NCBI RefSeq assembly: GCF_022179545.1
Contig: NZ_AP025518.1
Span: forward strand, 1,178,001-1,242,000
Length of the DNA stretch: 64,000 bases
DNA from: Mycolicibacterium fortuitum subsp. fortuitum
GTDB taxonomy: Bacteria > Actinomycetota > Actinomycetes > Mycobacteriales > Mycobacteriaceae
Reading direction: 5' to 3'
Position numbers and translations under genes: made by a program. Within the stretch, counting starts at the first letter, position 1; each line of letters begins with the position of its first letter. This document shows positions 1 through 9,021 of the stretch, in pieces. The notes beneath the pieces are model-generated. The model was given only the letters and a program-made list of their open reading frames with translations. It did not search any database and had not been told where the DNA came from.

Positions 1-252
1 TGGTTGGTAGAGCCACCAGGAGGGGACCGCACCGCCTCCATGCGCTGGTATCCGATCATCACCTTCTGGCAGGTAGCCGCAGACATCACCAACGCGTCGA
101 GCGTTCCCAACGGGCACGGGCACAACTACGGTGAGTCGGTACTGGACGGCTGGGCAGCCGTGGCACCGCCGCCGGGATGGACGCCTGAGGACACCGAGCG
201 TATCCGCGTCGCGCTGGACAAGACCGTCGCCAACGACGGACCCGAATACTGA
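1..252 (+). CDS. C-terminal end of an alpha/beta-hydrolase family membrane protein (5' partial)
   Basis: The reading frame is open from base 1 and ends at TGA 250-252, so only the last 83 residues are present. The segment RWYPIITFWQVAADIT and the His-rich GHGHNYG motif match the C-terminus of the mycobacterial alpha/beta-hydrolase family (Abhydrolase_9 type), large proteins with an N-terminal membrane region and a C-terminal hydrolase domain. The upstream TTG at base 4 lies inside the gene and is not a start. The stop overlaps the ATG of the CPBP protease gene (TGATG), so the two are probably co-transcribed and translationally coupled. The catalytic serine lies outside the window. Confidence 0.7.
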   Translation, partial: WLVEPPGGDRTASMRWYPIITFWQVAADITNASSVPNGHGHNYGESVLDGWAAVAPPPGWTPEDTERIRVALDKTVANDGPEY

Positions 253-902
253 TGGCGGCGGGCCGGATTCGCGCGGTGACGCTGGCCGCAGGCCTGGTCG
301 CGTGGAAGGGGCTGGTGGATCCCCGGTTGCCGGCCCGGTGGCAGCCGCTGGTGCGGGCGGGACTCGGCAGTGCGTTACTGCTCGGAACCGGGGCAGCGCC
401 CGGGCTACGGCCACCGGCGTTGTGGTCAGGTCTGCGCCTGGGTACGGCGGCCGCGACCGCGGTGAGCGCCGGTGTGGCGGCGACCTCGGCGGTGCCGATC
501 GTGCGCACCGAGATGCGCAGGAAGACCCTGCCCGATGCGCCCGGGCGCTGGCTGGCGCTGCGGATCCCGCTCGGTACCGTCTGGCCGGAGGAGGCGGCCT
601 TCCGTGCCGCACTGGGCACCGTGGGTGCCGAAGCGTTCGGCCCCACCGGCGGTCAGGTGCTGCAGGCGACCGCGTTCGGGCTGTCACACATTGCAGACGC
701 CCGCGCCGCGGGCCAACCCGTGATCCCGACCGTGCTGGCCACCGGCGCCGCCGGATGGGTGTTCGGCTGGCTGGCGCGGCGCTCGGCGAGCCTGGTCGCG
801 CCGATGCTGGCGCACCTTGCGATCAACGAAGCGGGGGCGTTGGCTGCACTGGCCTCCCGAGCCGGGTCAGCAGCGCTGCCACCGCGAGGATCGCGACCGT
901 GA
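252..902 (+). CDS. CPBP-family intramembrane glutamic endopeptidase
   Basis: This 216-residue polytopic protein carries the three CPBP/CAAX-protease motifs in order: EEAAFR at about 113-118, FGLSH at about 142-146 and HLAIN at about 188-192. These supply the glutamates, histidines and asparagine of the Rce1/Abi active site inside the membrane. The family cleaves membrane or prenylated substrates, or serves bacteriocin immunity; the substrate here is unknown. The start is fixed by the TGATG overlap with the preceding hydrolase gene. The last 80 bases run antisense into the end of the convergent permease gene. It occupies the position of Rv0804 in the purL-purF neighbourhood, as recalled. Confidence 0.85.
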   Translation: MAAGRIRAVTLAAGLVAWKGLVDPRLPARWQPLVRAGLGSALLLGTGAAPGLRPPALWSGLRLGTAAATAVSAGVAATSAVPIVRTEMRRKTLPDAPGRWLALRIPLGTVWPEEAAFRAALGTVGAEAFGPTGGQVLQATAFGLSHIADARAAGQPVIPTVLATGAAGWVFGWLARRSASLVAPMLAHLAINEAGALAALASRAGSAALPPRGSRP

Positions 903-2088
903 TGATCACCGGCCACAGGGCGGACATCGAGAAATCGGTGACCCGCAGCGGGATCAGCACCACGCAGACCGCCACCACCGCCAGCAGCACCCGCGGGGCC
1001 TGCTGCGCTGCGGCCGAACCCTCGATGCGCGAATTGGCTTCGCCGACAATCACATAGACCACCAGCAGGAGCAGGGCAGGAACCAGCATCTGCAGCCTGC
1101 CGATGTGATCCTGGAACCGGGAGAACGTCAACGCCAGCACGCACATCACCGCGGGAACCAGTATCGCCACCTCCGGACCGGCGCCGAACAACCGACCGGC
1201 GACTCGGGTGGCCGCCCACATCAGGGCCAGCAACGCGGCCGAACCCAGGCACAACGCCCCGGTGGTGAACCAGTAGTACCCGGCGTCGGCGAAGAACTGC
1301 GAGATCACCAGTGACAGATTCACGGCGGTGCTGTGAAACCCACCGGTCGCGCCCACGTTGGCGGCCACCAGCAGCGTCGCCGCGGCCAGCGCCGTGACCG
1401 CCACCGCGGTGCCCACCGGACGCGCCACCGACTCCAGACGACCGCTCACCACGGTGGCCGCCTCGAAACCGACCAGGCCGAGGCCGAGCGGAATGGCTGC
1501 CGCGGTGGCCAGCAGCGCCGAATCGACGTGTGAGCCACCCATCACCATCGGTGGCGTGCCCGCCGCCACCCGAGCCAGGATCGCCAGCGCCAGATAGAAG
1601 AACACCAACAGGCCGACACCGGCCAGTGCGCCGGCGGTCGCACCCACCGCTCTGGTGGGCAGGTAGGCCACGACCGCGCCTGCGATGACCACCACGGCCA
1701 CCGACCAACCCGGCCACCACCATCCGGCCAGTGCGGTCTCCGGATCGGGGGCGCCGGCCAACGGCTGCAGCGCGAGCATGAGGGCTGCGCCCACACCCAA
1801 CAGCGCATACGCCGCCAGTTGGACGAGACTGGTGAACCGCCCGGCCGCCGGACCGATGACGGCGGCGACCAGATCGCCCGTCGAGGCCGCCTGCGGCGCA
1901 TGCCGGTGCAGGCGGGCGAACGTGAAGACCAAGACCGCGGCGATCGCCGCGGCGCTCAGCGCGGCCACCCCGTTGAAGGCCGCGGCCCCGATCGGGGCGA
2001 GCGACAGGCCGACGGCGCGCCATGCGGGGAGTGCCGGGGGCCAGGCTGCGGGCGGCTGAGCGCTCGTCGATACCGCGCGTTTAGGCAT
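823..2088 (-). CDS. APC-superfamily amino acid permease-like transporter
   Basis: A 421-residue integral membrane protein with about 11-12 hydrophobic segments. The N-terminal stretch SLAPIGAAAFNGVAAL and the glycine-rich helix near GLGLVGFEAA resemble the APC amino acid/polyamine permeases in the unwound substrate-binding helices. The substrate cannot be inferred. The ATG at 2088 gives a short polar N-terminus before the first helix. The gene is monocistronic and convergent with the CPBP gene, with 80 bp of 3' overlap. Confidence 0.7.
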   Translation of the reverse strand: MPKRAVSTSAQPPAAWPPALPAWRAVGLSLAPIGAAAFNGVAALSAAAIAAVLVFTFARLHRHAPQAASTGDLVAAVIGPAAGRFTSLVQLAAYALLGVGAALMLALQPLAGAPDPETALAGWWWPGWSVAVVVIAGAVVAYLPTRAVGATAGALAGVGLLVFFYLALAILARVAAGTPPMVMGGSHVDSALLATAAAIPLGLGLVGFEAATVVSGRLESVARPVGTAVAVTALAAATLLVAANVGATGGFHSTAVNLSLVISQFFADAGYYWFTTGALCLGSAALLALMWAATRVAGRLFGAGPEVAILVPAVMCVLALTFSRFQDHIGRLQMLVPALLLLVVYVIVGEANSRIEGSAAAQQAPRVLLAVVAVCVVLIPLRVTDFSMSALWPVIITVAILAVAALLTRLGRPVQPTPPLR

Positions 2089-2150
2089 CCGCCCTGCCGT
2101 TCACAAAGTCCCCTCTCGCCCGATTCCCCTGGGTCAAGATCGTAGAGCGG

Positions 2151-3359
2151 TCACGGATTGATCGTGGGCTCACCGATCTGCCGCCCCCAGACGTAGTCGG
2201 TGAAAATCGGTGAGCCGAGTTCGACATGGTTGTAGGGCGCAATCGACAGCCCGGTGTCCATCACCAGATACGGCGCCGGCCACAGCTCGCGGGTGATCGG
2301 CTTCCAGCAGCCGGGCTTGCCTTCCGGCCCGCCCTTGGCGTTGACCCGCGGCAGATTGTCCGGATACACGTAGGTGTTGCCGACGCCGATGCTCGACAAG
2401 GTTCCTGTGCTGTCGAGTGAGTATCCGTTGTCGCCGCCGAACGTTTCGTAGAACGCGGGCGCGACGTCGTGGTAATTGCGGATGGTGCAGAACAGCTGCC
2501 CCTGGTATTTGTCGAACAGCTGCGACGTGGGGATCAGATCCTGTGCACCGCGCTGTAGATAGGGACCGCCGCGCTCGAGGATGTCCGAACCGGTGCCGGC
2601 GAAACCGATCGCCGCGACCAGCGCGGCGTCCAGCCGGCCGCGCTGGGAGTTGAAGGTCCTGGCACTGCGCGCGGCGTCGCCCAGGCCGTCGAACAGGTCG
2701 GGGCCTGCCGCCGCATAGCGTTCGCCGAGCTCGGCAAGTGCGGCGATGTCGTGGCGCAGCGCGGGCATGCGCGGGTTCACGTCGTCGAGAATGGTGTTGC
2801 CGTCGGCAAGCGACTGCCCGAAGGCGCTGCCGAGCCCGCTCAACGCCTGGGCGGTGGCCGAGAGGGTCTGGTTCAGCTTGATCGGGTCGACCTGCTCGGA
2901 GATCGCGGTGATCGTCTCGAACAGCGTGTTGAACTCCGTGGTGATCGCCGTGACGTCGATCGGAGTCGAAGTCGAAACTCGTTGCGGGCTCGGATGTTCC
3001 GGTGAGGTGAAGGCCACGTACTTGTTGCCGAACACCGTGGTCGCCTGGATCGAGGTCTGCACGTTCGCCGGCAGCAGGTCCAGATACTGCGGATCGATGT
3101 CCAGCCGCACCCGTGCCCGTACCGGATCACTGTTGTCGGTGGCCACCGCGGCCACCCGTCCGATCGGGACGCCGTTGTAGGTCACTTTCGAACCCGGATC
3201 AAGGACCAGGCCAGCCCGGGACGCCAGCAGGGTCAGCGGTGCCTTGGGTTCGAAAGCGCCCTGAAACTGCGCGACGATCAACCCCAGTAGCAGCGCGAGG
3301 ATCGCCAGAAACACGGCACCAGCCAAGCGGTACGGCGGATTTCGGTGATCGGCAGACAT
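2151..3359 (-). CDS. Orphan MCE (mammalian cell entry) family protein
   Basis: The chosen ATG at 3359 gives a 402-residue protein that opens with a short basic tail and one signal-anchor helix (about residues 12-32). An MCE/MlaD domain follows, recognisable in LDPGSKVTYNGVPIGRV (about 50-66), then a helical region and a C-terminal mycobacterial extension. MCE proteins form periplasmic lipid-transfer tubes; in mycobacteria they normally sit in six-gene operons behind two yrbE permeases. None of these partners is present here, so this is a solitary copy. An 80-codon N-terminal extension is open but overlaps the divergent SCP-like gene and has no MCE character. Only 18 bp separate the two divergent start codons. 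Confidence 0.82.
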   Translation of the reverse strand: MSADHRNPPYRLAGAVFLAILALLLGLIVAQFQGAFEPKAPLTLLASRAGLVLDPGSKVTYNGVPIGRVAAVATDNSDPVRARVRLDIDPQYLDLLPANVQTSIQATTVFGNKYVAFTSPEHPSPQRVSTSTPIDVTAITTEFNTLFETITAISEQVDPIKLNQTLSATAQALSGLGSAFGQSLADGNTILDDVNPRMPALRHDIAALAELGERYAAAGPDLFDGLGDAARSARTFNSQRGRLDAALVAAIGFAGTGSDILERGGPYLQRGAQDLIPTSQLFDKYQGQLFCTIRNYHDVAPAFYETFGGDNGYSLDSTGTLSSIGVGNTYVYPDNLPRVNAKGGPEGKPGCWKPITRELWPAPYLVMDTGLSIAPYNHVELGSPIFTDYVWGRQIGEPTINP

Positions 3360-3377
3360 TTTGCGAGACTCTATGGC

Positions 3378-3764
3378 ATGGCCGCGCGAGGCAGTGTCGA
3401 TCCGCAAAAGACCAGGGCGGCGGTCGACGCCGTGGCGGACTGGCTGCGCGCACCGGCACATCCCGAGCCAGCCCGCGCCGAACTGGCCGAAGCGGTCCGG
3501 CTGACCGCCCGCACGCTGGCGGCGCTGGCACCGGGCGCCAGCGTCGAGGTGCGGGTGCCGCCCTTCGTGGCGGTGCAGTGCATCGAAGGGCCCCGCCACA
3601 CCCGAGGCAACCCGCCCAACGTCGTCGAGACCGATCCCCGGACCTGGCTGCTGCTGGCCACCGGACTGCTCGGCCTGGACGACGCCGGTGTCGCCGTGCA
3701 GATGTCGGGATCGCGGGCCGGCGAGGTGGCGCGCTGGCTGCCGTTGGTGCCGCTGGCCGACTGA
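3378..3764 (+). CDS. Sterol-carrier-like (bacterial SCP orthologue domain) protein
   Basis: A 128-residue soluble protein with segments such as VRVPPFVAVQCIEGPRHTRGNPPNVVETD and DPRTWLLLATG, characteristic of the actinobacterial SCP-like family found beside purF (Rv0807 in M. tuberculosis, recalled as 129 aa). Its ligand or catalytic role is not established. The ATG at 3378 gives MAARGSVDPQ and a length close to that homologue; a start at 3345 would overlap the divergent MCE gene. It is transcribed towards the convergent DUF4259 gene. Confidence 0.75.
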   Translation: MAARGSVDPQKTRAAVDAVADWLRAPAHPEPARAELAEAVRLTARTLAALAPGASVEVRVPPFVAVQCIEGPRHTRGNPPNVVETDPRTWLLLATGLLGLDDAGVAVQMSGSRAGEVARWLPLVPLAD

Positions 3765-3787
3765 ACCCGACGTCGGTCAGCTGCGCC

Positions 3788-4171
3788 CTAGTCCCGCTCG
3801 CGCCTGCCGGCCAGCGCGACCGCCCGCTCGAAGGTGCTGACCAGCACCGCGCGCCGCTCGACCTTGTACTCGTCCTCCGGTTCGAGCTCGTCGATGTACT
3901 CGTCCCACACCCGCAGGTAACGATCCCGCCAGTCGGTCAGCGTCGCCACCGAAGGAAACGTCGCGCCGACCCTTGGCGGCTCGACCATCTCGATCAGGAT
4001 CTCGAGCCAGGCGGGCACCATCTCCCCACCCCACTCGTCGGGCTGCAGAGCGGAATCATCGGACTCGTCTTCGAACTCTTGCGCAATCTGGCCGATGATC
4101 CGGTTCGTCAGCTCGCCGAGCCCGTCGGCCACGGTGTCGCTGTCGAAGTTCCCTGGACCCCAAACTCCCAC
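3788..4171 (-). CDS. DUF4259 domain protein
   Basis: The N-terminus GVWGPGNFDSDTVADGL is the hallmark of DUF4259, a small acidic family of unknown function. An AGGAGG lies 5 nt before GTG 4171 but only 2 nt before the alternative TTG 4174, so the GTG is preferred (127 residues). There is no membrane segment or signal peptide. The gene stands alone between the SCP-like and DoxX genes and no function can be assigned. Confidence 0.8.
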   Translation of the reverse strand: MGVWGPGNFDSDTVADGLGELTNRIIGQIAQEFEDESDDSALQPDEWGGEMVPAWLEILIEMVEPPRVGATFPSVATLTDWRDRYLRVWDEYIDELEPEDEYKVERRAVLVSTFERAVALAGRRERD

Positions 4172-4230
4172 CAAATCCTCCTGTGCAGAGCAGATGACAT
4201 GCCCGACGAGGCTATCGGGGCCCTGACGGA

Positions 4231-5583
4231 TCAGCGGAAGTACGGGTACTCCTGAACCCAGTGAAAGCCTCGGTTACGCAGCGTGAACTGGTCAGGGTCG
4301 AGACGATCCAGCCAGATCTCGACGTCGCGGCCGGACAACTCTCCGGTCAATTGCAGCCGGTCAGCTGTCGGCCGGGATGCGGTGAACGTGGCCAGGGCGG
4401 AGCCGTCCGGCCCTGACACGGAGAGTTTGTCGTCCTCGACCTTGAGCGGTGCATCCACCAACTTGCCGTCCATCCTCTGGTAGGTGAGTACCTCGGGCAG
4501 GTCGAATACGACGCGCTGCCACCGGGACTGATCGGTGGTCAGCGGCGCTGCGGTTCGGCCGTCGACGTCGAAGCGGCTCACAGTCCAGATCCCGTAGAAA
4601 TCGGGCTTGTCGCGGCCACCTCCGTACTCACTCCAGCTCTGCCAGCCGGTCAGGACACAGCCGGCGACCATCCAGATGCCCAGGACCGCCTGGACCCGGG
4701 TCGCGATGGTGTTGGCGCGGGCATCGGCGAACAGCTCGGGCTGCACAGCCGGTTCGGTGGTGCGCTGCAGCACCAGGAAATCGGCCAGCCGCCGGTATTG
4801 CGGCGCGAGCAGCACCAGACCCAGCAACAGCAGGTGTCCGGACAGAATCTTGACCGGCACGTCGAAGGTCATGTTCAGCAGGAACACCTGCACCATGCTG
4901 GCCACACCGAGCAGCGCGCCCAACGTCGCGGTCCGCGGCAGGAACAGCAGCAGCCCGGCGACGACCTCGACCGCTCCCAGCGCCATCTCGTAGGGGTAGG
5001 AGCTGCCGACCTGCAGCCACAACACCGAGGCCGGACTGAACTCGCCATACGGACGCAGCAGGGCCGCCAACGGCGGAGCAGGCATCTGCGTCGGGATCAG
5101 CTTGGCGAATCCGTAGAACAGCATCTGGCCGGCCACGCACAGCCGCACGAACGTGAGGAACCAGGCCCACAGTTTCGAGTAGTCCTGCCGCTGCCGGTCC
5201 ACCCACGACCACACCGCGGTACCGACCACCGAGAACACCAGCAGGCAGAAGATCATCACCCAGATCGCGGCCTGGTCCCCGCTGCCCGAGTCCTGATGCA
5301 GCACCGCCTCGACGCCGAAGACGTGCCGGCCGACCCAGCCGACCACCGGGCCCAAGACCGTCATCTGCCACATCACCGCACGATCCGGCAGCCAGTGGCC
5401 CACGATCCCCAGGAAGGCGAAGGTGATCTGGGCGAACAACAGACAGAACAGCCCGAAGTACAGGAAGCAGAACCGAAATGCGATCTTCGTCACCTCCGGC
5501 CACGGTTGACGCTGCACCGCAGAATCGGAATCGAGAGGATCGGTCACCGGGTTGTCCGAGAGTTGACGCGTCACGAAATCCAT
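4231..5583 (-). CDS. DoxX-family membrane protein
   Basis: A 450-residue protein with an acidic N-terminal tail, then about seven hydrophobic segments up to residue 320, and a soluble C-terminal domain of about 120 residues. The motif VAGQMLFYGFAKLIP followed by GAVEVVAGLLLFLPRTA is the DoxX/SURF4-like core. Family members are linked to redox or thiol homeostasis, but this one has no assigned role. ATG 5583 was chosen; ATG 5598, five codons upstream, is also possible. It is divergent from purF. Confidence 0.75.
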   Translation of the reverse strand: MDFVTRQLSDNPVTDPLDSDSAVQRQPWPEVTKIAFRFCFLYFGLFCLLFAQITFAFLGIVGHWLPDRAVMWQMTVLGPVVGWVGRHVFGVEAVLHQDSGSGDQAAIWVMIFCLLVFSVVGTAVWSWVDRQRQDYSKLWAWFLTFVRLCVAGQMLFYGFAKLIPTQMPAPPLAALLRPYGEFSPASVLWLQVGSSYPYEMALGAVEVVAGLLLFLPRTATLGALLGVASMVQVFLLNMTFDVPVKILSGHLLLLGLVLLAPQYRRLADFLVLQRTTEPAVQPELFADARANTIATRVQAVLGIWMVAGCVLTGWQSWSEYGGGRDKPDFYGIWTVSRFDVDGRTAAPLTTDQSRWQRVVFDLPEVLTYQRMDGKLVDAPLKVEDDKLSVSGPDGSALATFTASRPTADRLQLTGELSGRDVEIWLDRLDPDQFTLRNRGFHWVQEYPYFR

Positions 5584-5794
5584 CCTTGCCGTTGGCATGT
5601 GGCACGTCGACCGGGTTAACCCCACCATCGCGGAGACCGCCTCGCGCACCCTCGGGATCAGGACGCGGAAATGCGATGGCGGCGTTCGCTGTTACAAAAA
5701 CCGGTATCCGACCGGCCATTCGATTCTTTTGCAGGTCCGGCGGGACCGTAGACTCGGTTATGTCACCAACCGCCGCCCCGGGAGCAGCCCTATC

Positions 5795-7330
5795 GTGACT
5801 GGTCAGCAACTCGACGAGAACGAACCGCGCGAGGAGTGCGGTGTATTCGGGGTCTGGGCCCCGGGCGAAGACGTCGCCAAGCTCACCTACTACGGCCTGT
5901 ACGCGTTGCAGCACCGTGGCCAAGAAGCCGCAGGCATTGCGGTTTCTGACGGATCGCAGATCCTGGTGTTCAAAGATCTCGGCCTGGTCAGTCAGGTGTT
6001 CGACGAGCAGACCCTGGCCGCGATGCCGGGCCACGTCGCCGTCGGGCACTGCCGCTACTCCACCACCGGGTCGACCACGTGGGAGAACGCCCAGCCGGTG
6101 TTCCGGAACACCGCCGCAGGCACCGGCGTTGCCCTCGGCCACAACGGCAACCTGGTCAACACGGCCGAACTGGCGACCCGCGCCCGCGACGCCGGCCTGA
6201 TCGACATGAAGGGCGCCCCGGCAGCCACCACCGACTCCGACATCCTGGGTGCGCTGCTGGCGCACGGCGCGGCCGATGCCACCCTGGAACAGGCCGCCCT
6301 GGAGCTGCTGCCCACGGTCCGCGGCGCCTTCTGCCTGACCTTCATGGACGAGAACACCCTCTACGCCGCACGCGACCCGCACGGTGTGCGTCCGCTGGCT
6401 CTGGGCCGCCTCGACCGCGGCTGGGTGGTGGCCTCCGAAACCGCCGCCCTCGACATCGTCGGCGCCTCCTTCGTCCGCGACATCGAACCCGGTGAACTGC
6501 TGGCCATCGACGCCGACGGGGTGCGTTCCACCCGATTCGCCAACCCCGAACCCAAGGGCTGTGTCTTCGAGTACGTCTACCTGGCCCGCCCCGACAGCAC
6601 CCTGGTGGGTCGTTCGGTGCACGCCACCCGCGTCGACATCGGCCGCAGGCTGGCCCGCGAGCACCCGGTCGACGCCGACCTGGTGATCGGCGTCCCGGAA
6701 TCGGGAACGCCCGCTGCGGTCGGGTACGCGCAGGAGTCAGGGATCCCGTTCGGGCAGGGCCTGATGAAGAACGCCTACGTGGGGCGCACGTTCATCCAGC
6801 CCTCACAGACCATCCGGCAGCTGGGCATCCGGCTCAAGCTCAACCCCTTGCGGGAGGTGATCCGCGGCAAGCGGCTCATCGTCGTCGACGATTCCATCGT
6901 GCGGGGCAACACCCAGCGAGCACTCGTTCGGATGCTGCGGGAGGCCGGCGCGCTGGAGGTCCACGTCCGCATCGCCTCGCCGCCGGTGAAATGGCCGTGC
7001 TTCTACGGCATCGACTTCGCCACCCCGGCCGAACTGATCGCCAACGCGGCATCGGCCGAACACGAGGGCGAGATGCTGGAGGCCGTGCGGCATGCCATCG
7101 GCGCCGACAGCCTGGGGTACATCTCCCAACAGGGCATGATCGCGGCCACCGAGCAGCCCCCGACCCGGCTGTGCTCGGCGTGCTTCGACGGCAACTACCC
7201 GATCGAACTGCCCGGCGAGACCGCACTGGGCAAGAACGTCGTCGAGCACATGCTGGCCACCGCGGCCCGCACCGGCGTCCCGCTGCAGGCGGCGGACAAC
7301 GACAACGCATCGGCGCTGCGCAGGCCCTGA
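5795..7330 (+). CDS. purF: Amidophosphoribosyltransferase PurF
   Basis: PurF catalyses the first committed step of purine synthesis, converting PRPP and glutamine to 5-phosphoribosylamine. The GTG at 5795 gives 511 residues with a 14-residue propeptide before the N-terminal nucleophile Cys15 (EECGVFG). The glutaminase half includes CRYSTTGSTTWENAQP and GHNGNLVN; the PRPP-binding loop VVDDSIVRG lies near 361-370. The four iron-sulfur ligands of the B. subtilis-type enzyme are visible in GCVFEY, WPCFYG and LCSAC. An upstream open extension lacks PurF homology. purM follows after 78 bp containing two hairpins. Confidence 0.97.
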   Translation: MTGQQLDENEPREECGVFGVWAPGEDVAKLTYYGLYALQHRGQEAAGIAVSDGSQILVFKDLGLVSQVFDEQTLAAMPGHVAVGHCRYSTTGSTTWENAQPVFRNTAAGTGVALGHNGNLVNTAELATRARDAGLIDMKGAPAATTDSDILGALLAHGAADATLEQAALELLPTVRGAFCLTFMDENTLYAARDPHGVRPLALGRLDRGWVVASETAALDIVGASFVRDIEPGELLAIDADGVRSTRFANPEPKGCVFEYVYLARPDSTLVGRSVHATRVDIGRRLAREHPVDADLVIGVPESGTPAAVGYAQESGIPFGQGLMKNAYVGRTFIQPSQTIRQLGIRLKLNPLREVIRGKRLIVVDDSIVRGNTQRALVRMLREAGALEVHVRIASPPVKWPCFYGIDFATPAELIANAASAEHEGEMLEAVRHAIGADSLGYISQQGMIAATEQPPTRLCSACFDGNYPIELPGETALGKNVVEHMLATAARTGVPLQAADNDNASALRRP

Positions 7331-7345
7331 CGGCGCGACGGCCCT

Positions 7346-7400
7346 GAGGCGTCCTTAACGCCTCCTGCGCTGTACCCCCGCAACAGCGGGGCGGTAGCCT
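7346..7400 (+). promoter_or_regulatory. purF-purM intergenic hairpins and leaderless-type promoter
   Basis: Two inverted repeats lie back to back: GAGGCGT-CCTTA-ACGCCTC (7346-7364) and CCCCGC-AACA-GCGGGG (7376-7391). TAGCCT (7395-7400) matches the mycobacterial TANNNT -10 element 8 nt before the purM ATG, the spacing of leaderless transcripts. The first hairpin may partly terminate purF mRNA, and purM may be transcribed separately. This is inference from spacing only. Confidence 0.5.
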
Positions 7401-7408
7401 AGCTTGCG

Positions 7409-8500
7409 ATGACTAAGGGCGCCGAACAGCACGGCATCGCCGAACACAGCAACATTTCCTACGCCTCGGCCGGAGTGGACATCGAAGCCGGTGACCGCGC
7501 CGTCGAACTCTTCAAACCCCTCGCCGCCAAGGCGACCCGTCCTGAGGTCAGGGGTGGCCTGGGCGGCTTTGCCGGGTTATTCGCCTTGCGGGGCGGATAC
7601 CGCGAGCCGGTGCTGGCCGCCTCGACGGACGGCGTCGGCACCAAGCTGGCGGTCGCGCAGGCAATGGACAAGCACGACACCGTAGGGCTGGACCTGGTGG
7701 CCATGGTGGTCGACGACCTCGTGGTCTGCGGCGCCGAGCCCCTGTTCCTGCAGGACTACATCGCCGTCGGCCGCACCGTCCCCGAACGTGTCAGCGCGAT
7801 CGTGTCAGGTATCGCCGAGGGCTGCATCCAGGCCGGCTGCGCCCTGCTGGGCGGCGAGACGGCCGAACACCCCGGGCTGATGGAACCCGACCACTACGAC
7901 ATCTCCGCGACCGGAGTGGGCATCGTCGAGGCCGACAACGTACTCGGGCCGGACCGAGTCCGCCCCGGCGATGTCATCATCGCGATGGCCTCCAGCGGTC
8001 TGCACTCCAACGGCTACTCGCTGGCCCGCAAGGTCCTGCTGGAGATCGACCGGATGAACCTGGCCGGCCATGTCGAGGAATTCGGCCGCACGCTCGGCGA
8101 AGAGCTGCTTGAGCCGACCCGGATCTACGCCAAGGACTGTCTGGCGCTTGCCGCCGAGACCCAGGTCCGCACGTTCTGCCATGTCACCGGTGGTGGTCTG
8201 GCGGGCAACCTGGAACGCGTCGTGCCCCACGGACTGACCGCGGAACTGGATCGCGGCACGTGGACGCCGGCACCGGTGTTCCAGATGATCGCCCAGCGCG
8301 GACGCATCGAGCGTGCCGAGATGGAGAAGACGTTCAACATGGGTGTCGGGATGGTCGCGGTCGTGGCCCCGGAGGACACCGATCGCGCGCTGGCCATCCT
8401 GACCGCACGTCACCTGGACTGCTGGACGCTGGGAACCGTCAAGAAGGGCGGCAAGGACAGTGTGCGCGCCCAGCTGGTCGGACAGCATCCGCGGTTCTAG
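7409..8500 (+). CDS. purM: Phosphoribosylformylglycinamidine cyclo-ligase PurM
   Basis: PurM closes the imidazole ring of FGAM to give AIR, using ATP. The 363-residue protein has the family signatures GVDIEAGDRAVELFKP, STDGVGTKLAVAQ and DLVAMVVDD in the N-terminal half, LLGGETAEHPG in the middle, and CHVTGGGLAGNLERVVP in the C-terminal half. Length and motifs are complete. It follows purF on the same strand and ends before a bidirectional-looking hairpin shared with the convergent DUF3073 gene. Confidence 0.97.
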   Translation: MTKGAEQHGIAEHSNISYASAGVDIEAGDRAVELFKPLAAKATRPEVRGGLGGFAGLFALRGGYREPVLAASTDGVGTKLAVAQAMDKHDTVGLDLVAMVVDDLVVCGAEPLFLQDYIAVGRTVPERVSAIVSGIAEGCIQAGCALLGGETAEHPGLMEPDHYDISATGVGIVEADNVLGPDRVRPGDVIIAMASSGLHSNGYSLARKVLLEIDRMNLAGHVEEFGRTLGEELLEPTRIYAKDCLALAAETQVRTFCHVTGGGLAGNLERVVPHGLTAELDRGTWTPAPVFQMIAQRGRIERAEMEKTFNMGVGMVAVVAPEDTDRALAILTARHLDCWTLGTVKKGGKDSVRAQLVGQHPRF

Positions 8501-8510
8501 ACAGTAGACA

Positions 8511-8550
8511 AGGTCGCGCTGGTGAGCGTTCTGCGCAGCCAGCGCGACCT
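8511..8550. terminator. Hairpin between purM and the DUF3073 gene
   Basis: AGGTCGCGCTGG (8511-8522) is perfectly complementary to CCAGCGCGACCT (8539-8550), giving a 12-bp stem with a 16-nt loop between two convergent genes. There is no strong U tract, as is common for mycobacterial intrinsic terminators. Confidence 0.6.
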
Positions 8551-8582
8551 GTGTCTAAGTTCCGGGATGGAGTACGGGCGGC

Positions 8583-8756
8583 TCAGCGCCGCCAGTCATC
8601 CTCACCCGACCATTCGTCGGTGTCGTCATTGACGTCACCGGAATCGGGAGATCCCGACAGCTCACGTTGGAGCTGACTGAAGTCGGTGTTCGGTGAGCTG
8701 TACTTCAACTCACGTGCCACCTTGGTCTGCTTTGCCTTCGCCCGGCCGCGGCCCAT
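8583..8756 (-). CDS. DUF3073 small conserved protein
   Basis: A 57-residue protein starting MGRGRAKAKQTKVARELKYSS, the near-invariant N-terminus of the actinobacterial DUF3073 family (Rv0810c position). The N-terminal half is basic; the C-terminal half is acidic and probably disordered. Function is unknown. The ATG at 8756 is preferred over a 12-codon extension to 8792. Bases 8757-9021 upstream contain no recognisable gene. Confidence 0.88.
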   Translation of the reverse strand: MGRGRAKAKQTKVARELKYSSPNTDFSQLQRELSGSPDSGDVNDDTDEWSGEDDWRR

Positions 8757-9021
8757 GGGGGGACCCCCTCGCGCAATAACGGAGCGGCCCAATTGCTAGG
8801 CGGCTCCGATCTGTGTGTCTTTATTGTCCTGCCAACACTTTACCGTGCCCGTCCGCGAAGTGCTGTCAGGCCCTGCCTCACGGTGAGTGGCTGGGGGCCC
8901 GGCTGCCCTGCGTCGTTGCACGGCAGCACGACCGTCACCAGGATCCCGTCATCCGGGAAGAGACGGTCGTCACGTCGTCGTTGACCGAGTGAGTTTACGT
9001 GCTGAGGAGCCGTTTCACGGC

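Noticed and set aside
4628..6664. 678-codon frame spanning the DoxX and purF genes on the minus strand
   Set aside because: Runs antisense through purF, whose catalytic motifs are intact; compositionally a shadow.
7346..7391. Purine riboswitch before purM
   Set aside because: Only two short hairpins; no conserved three-way junction core.
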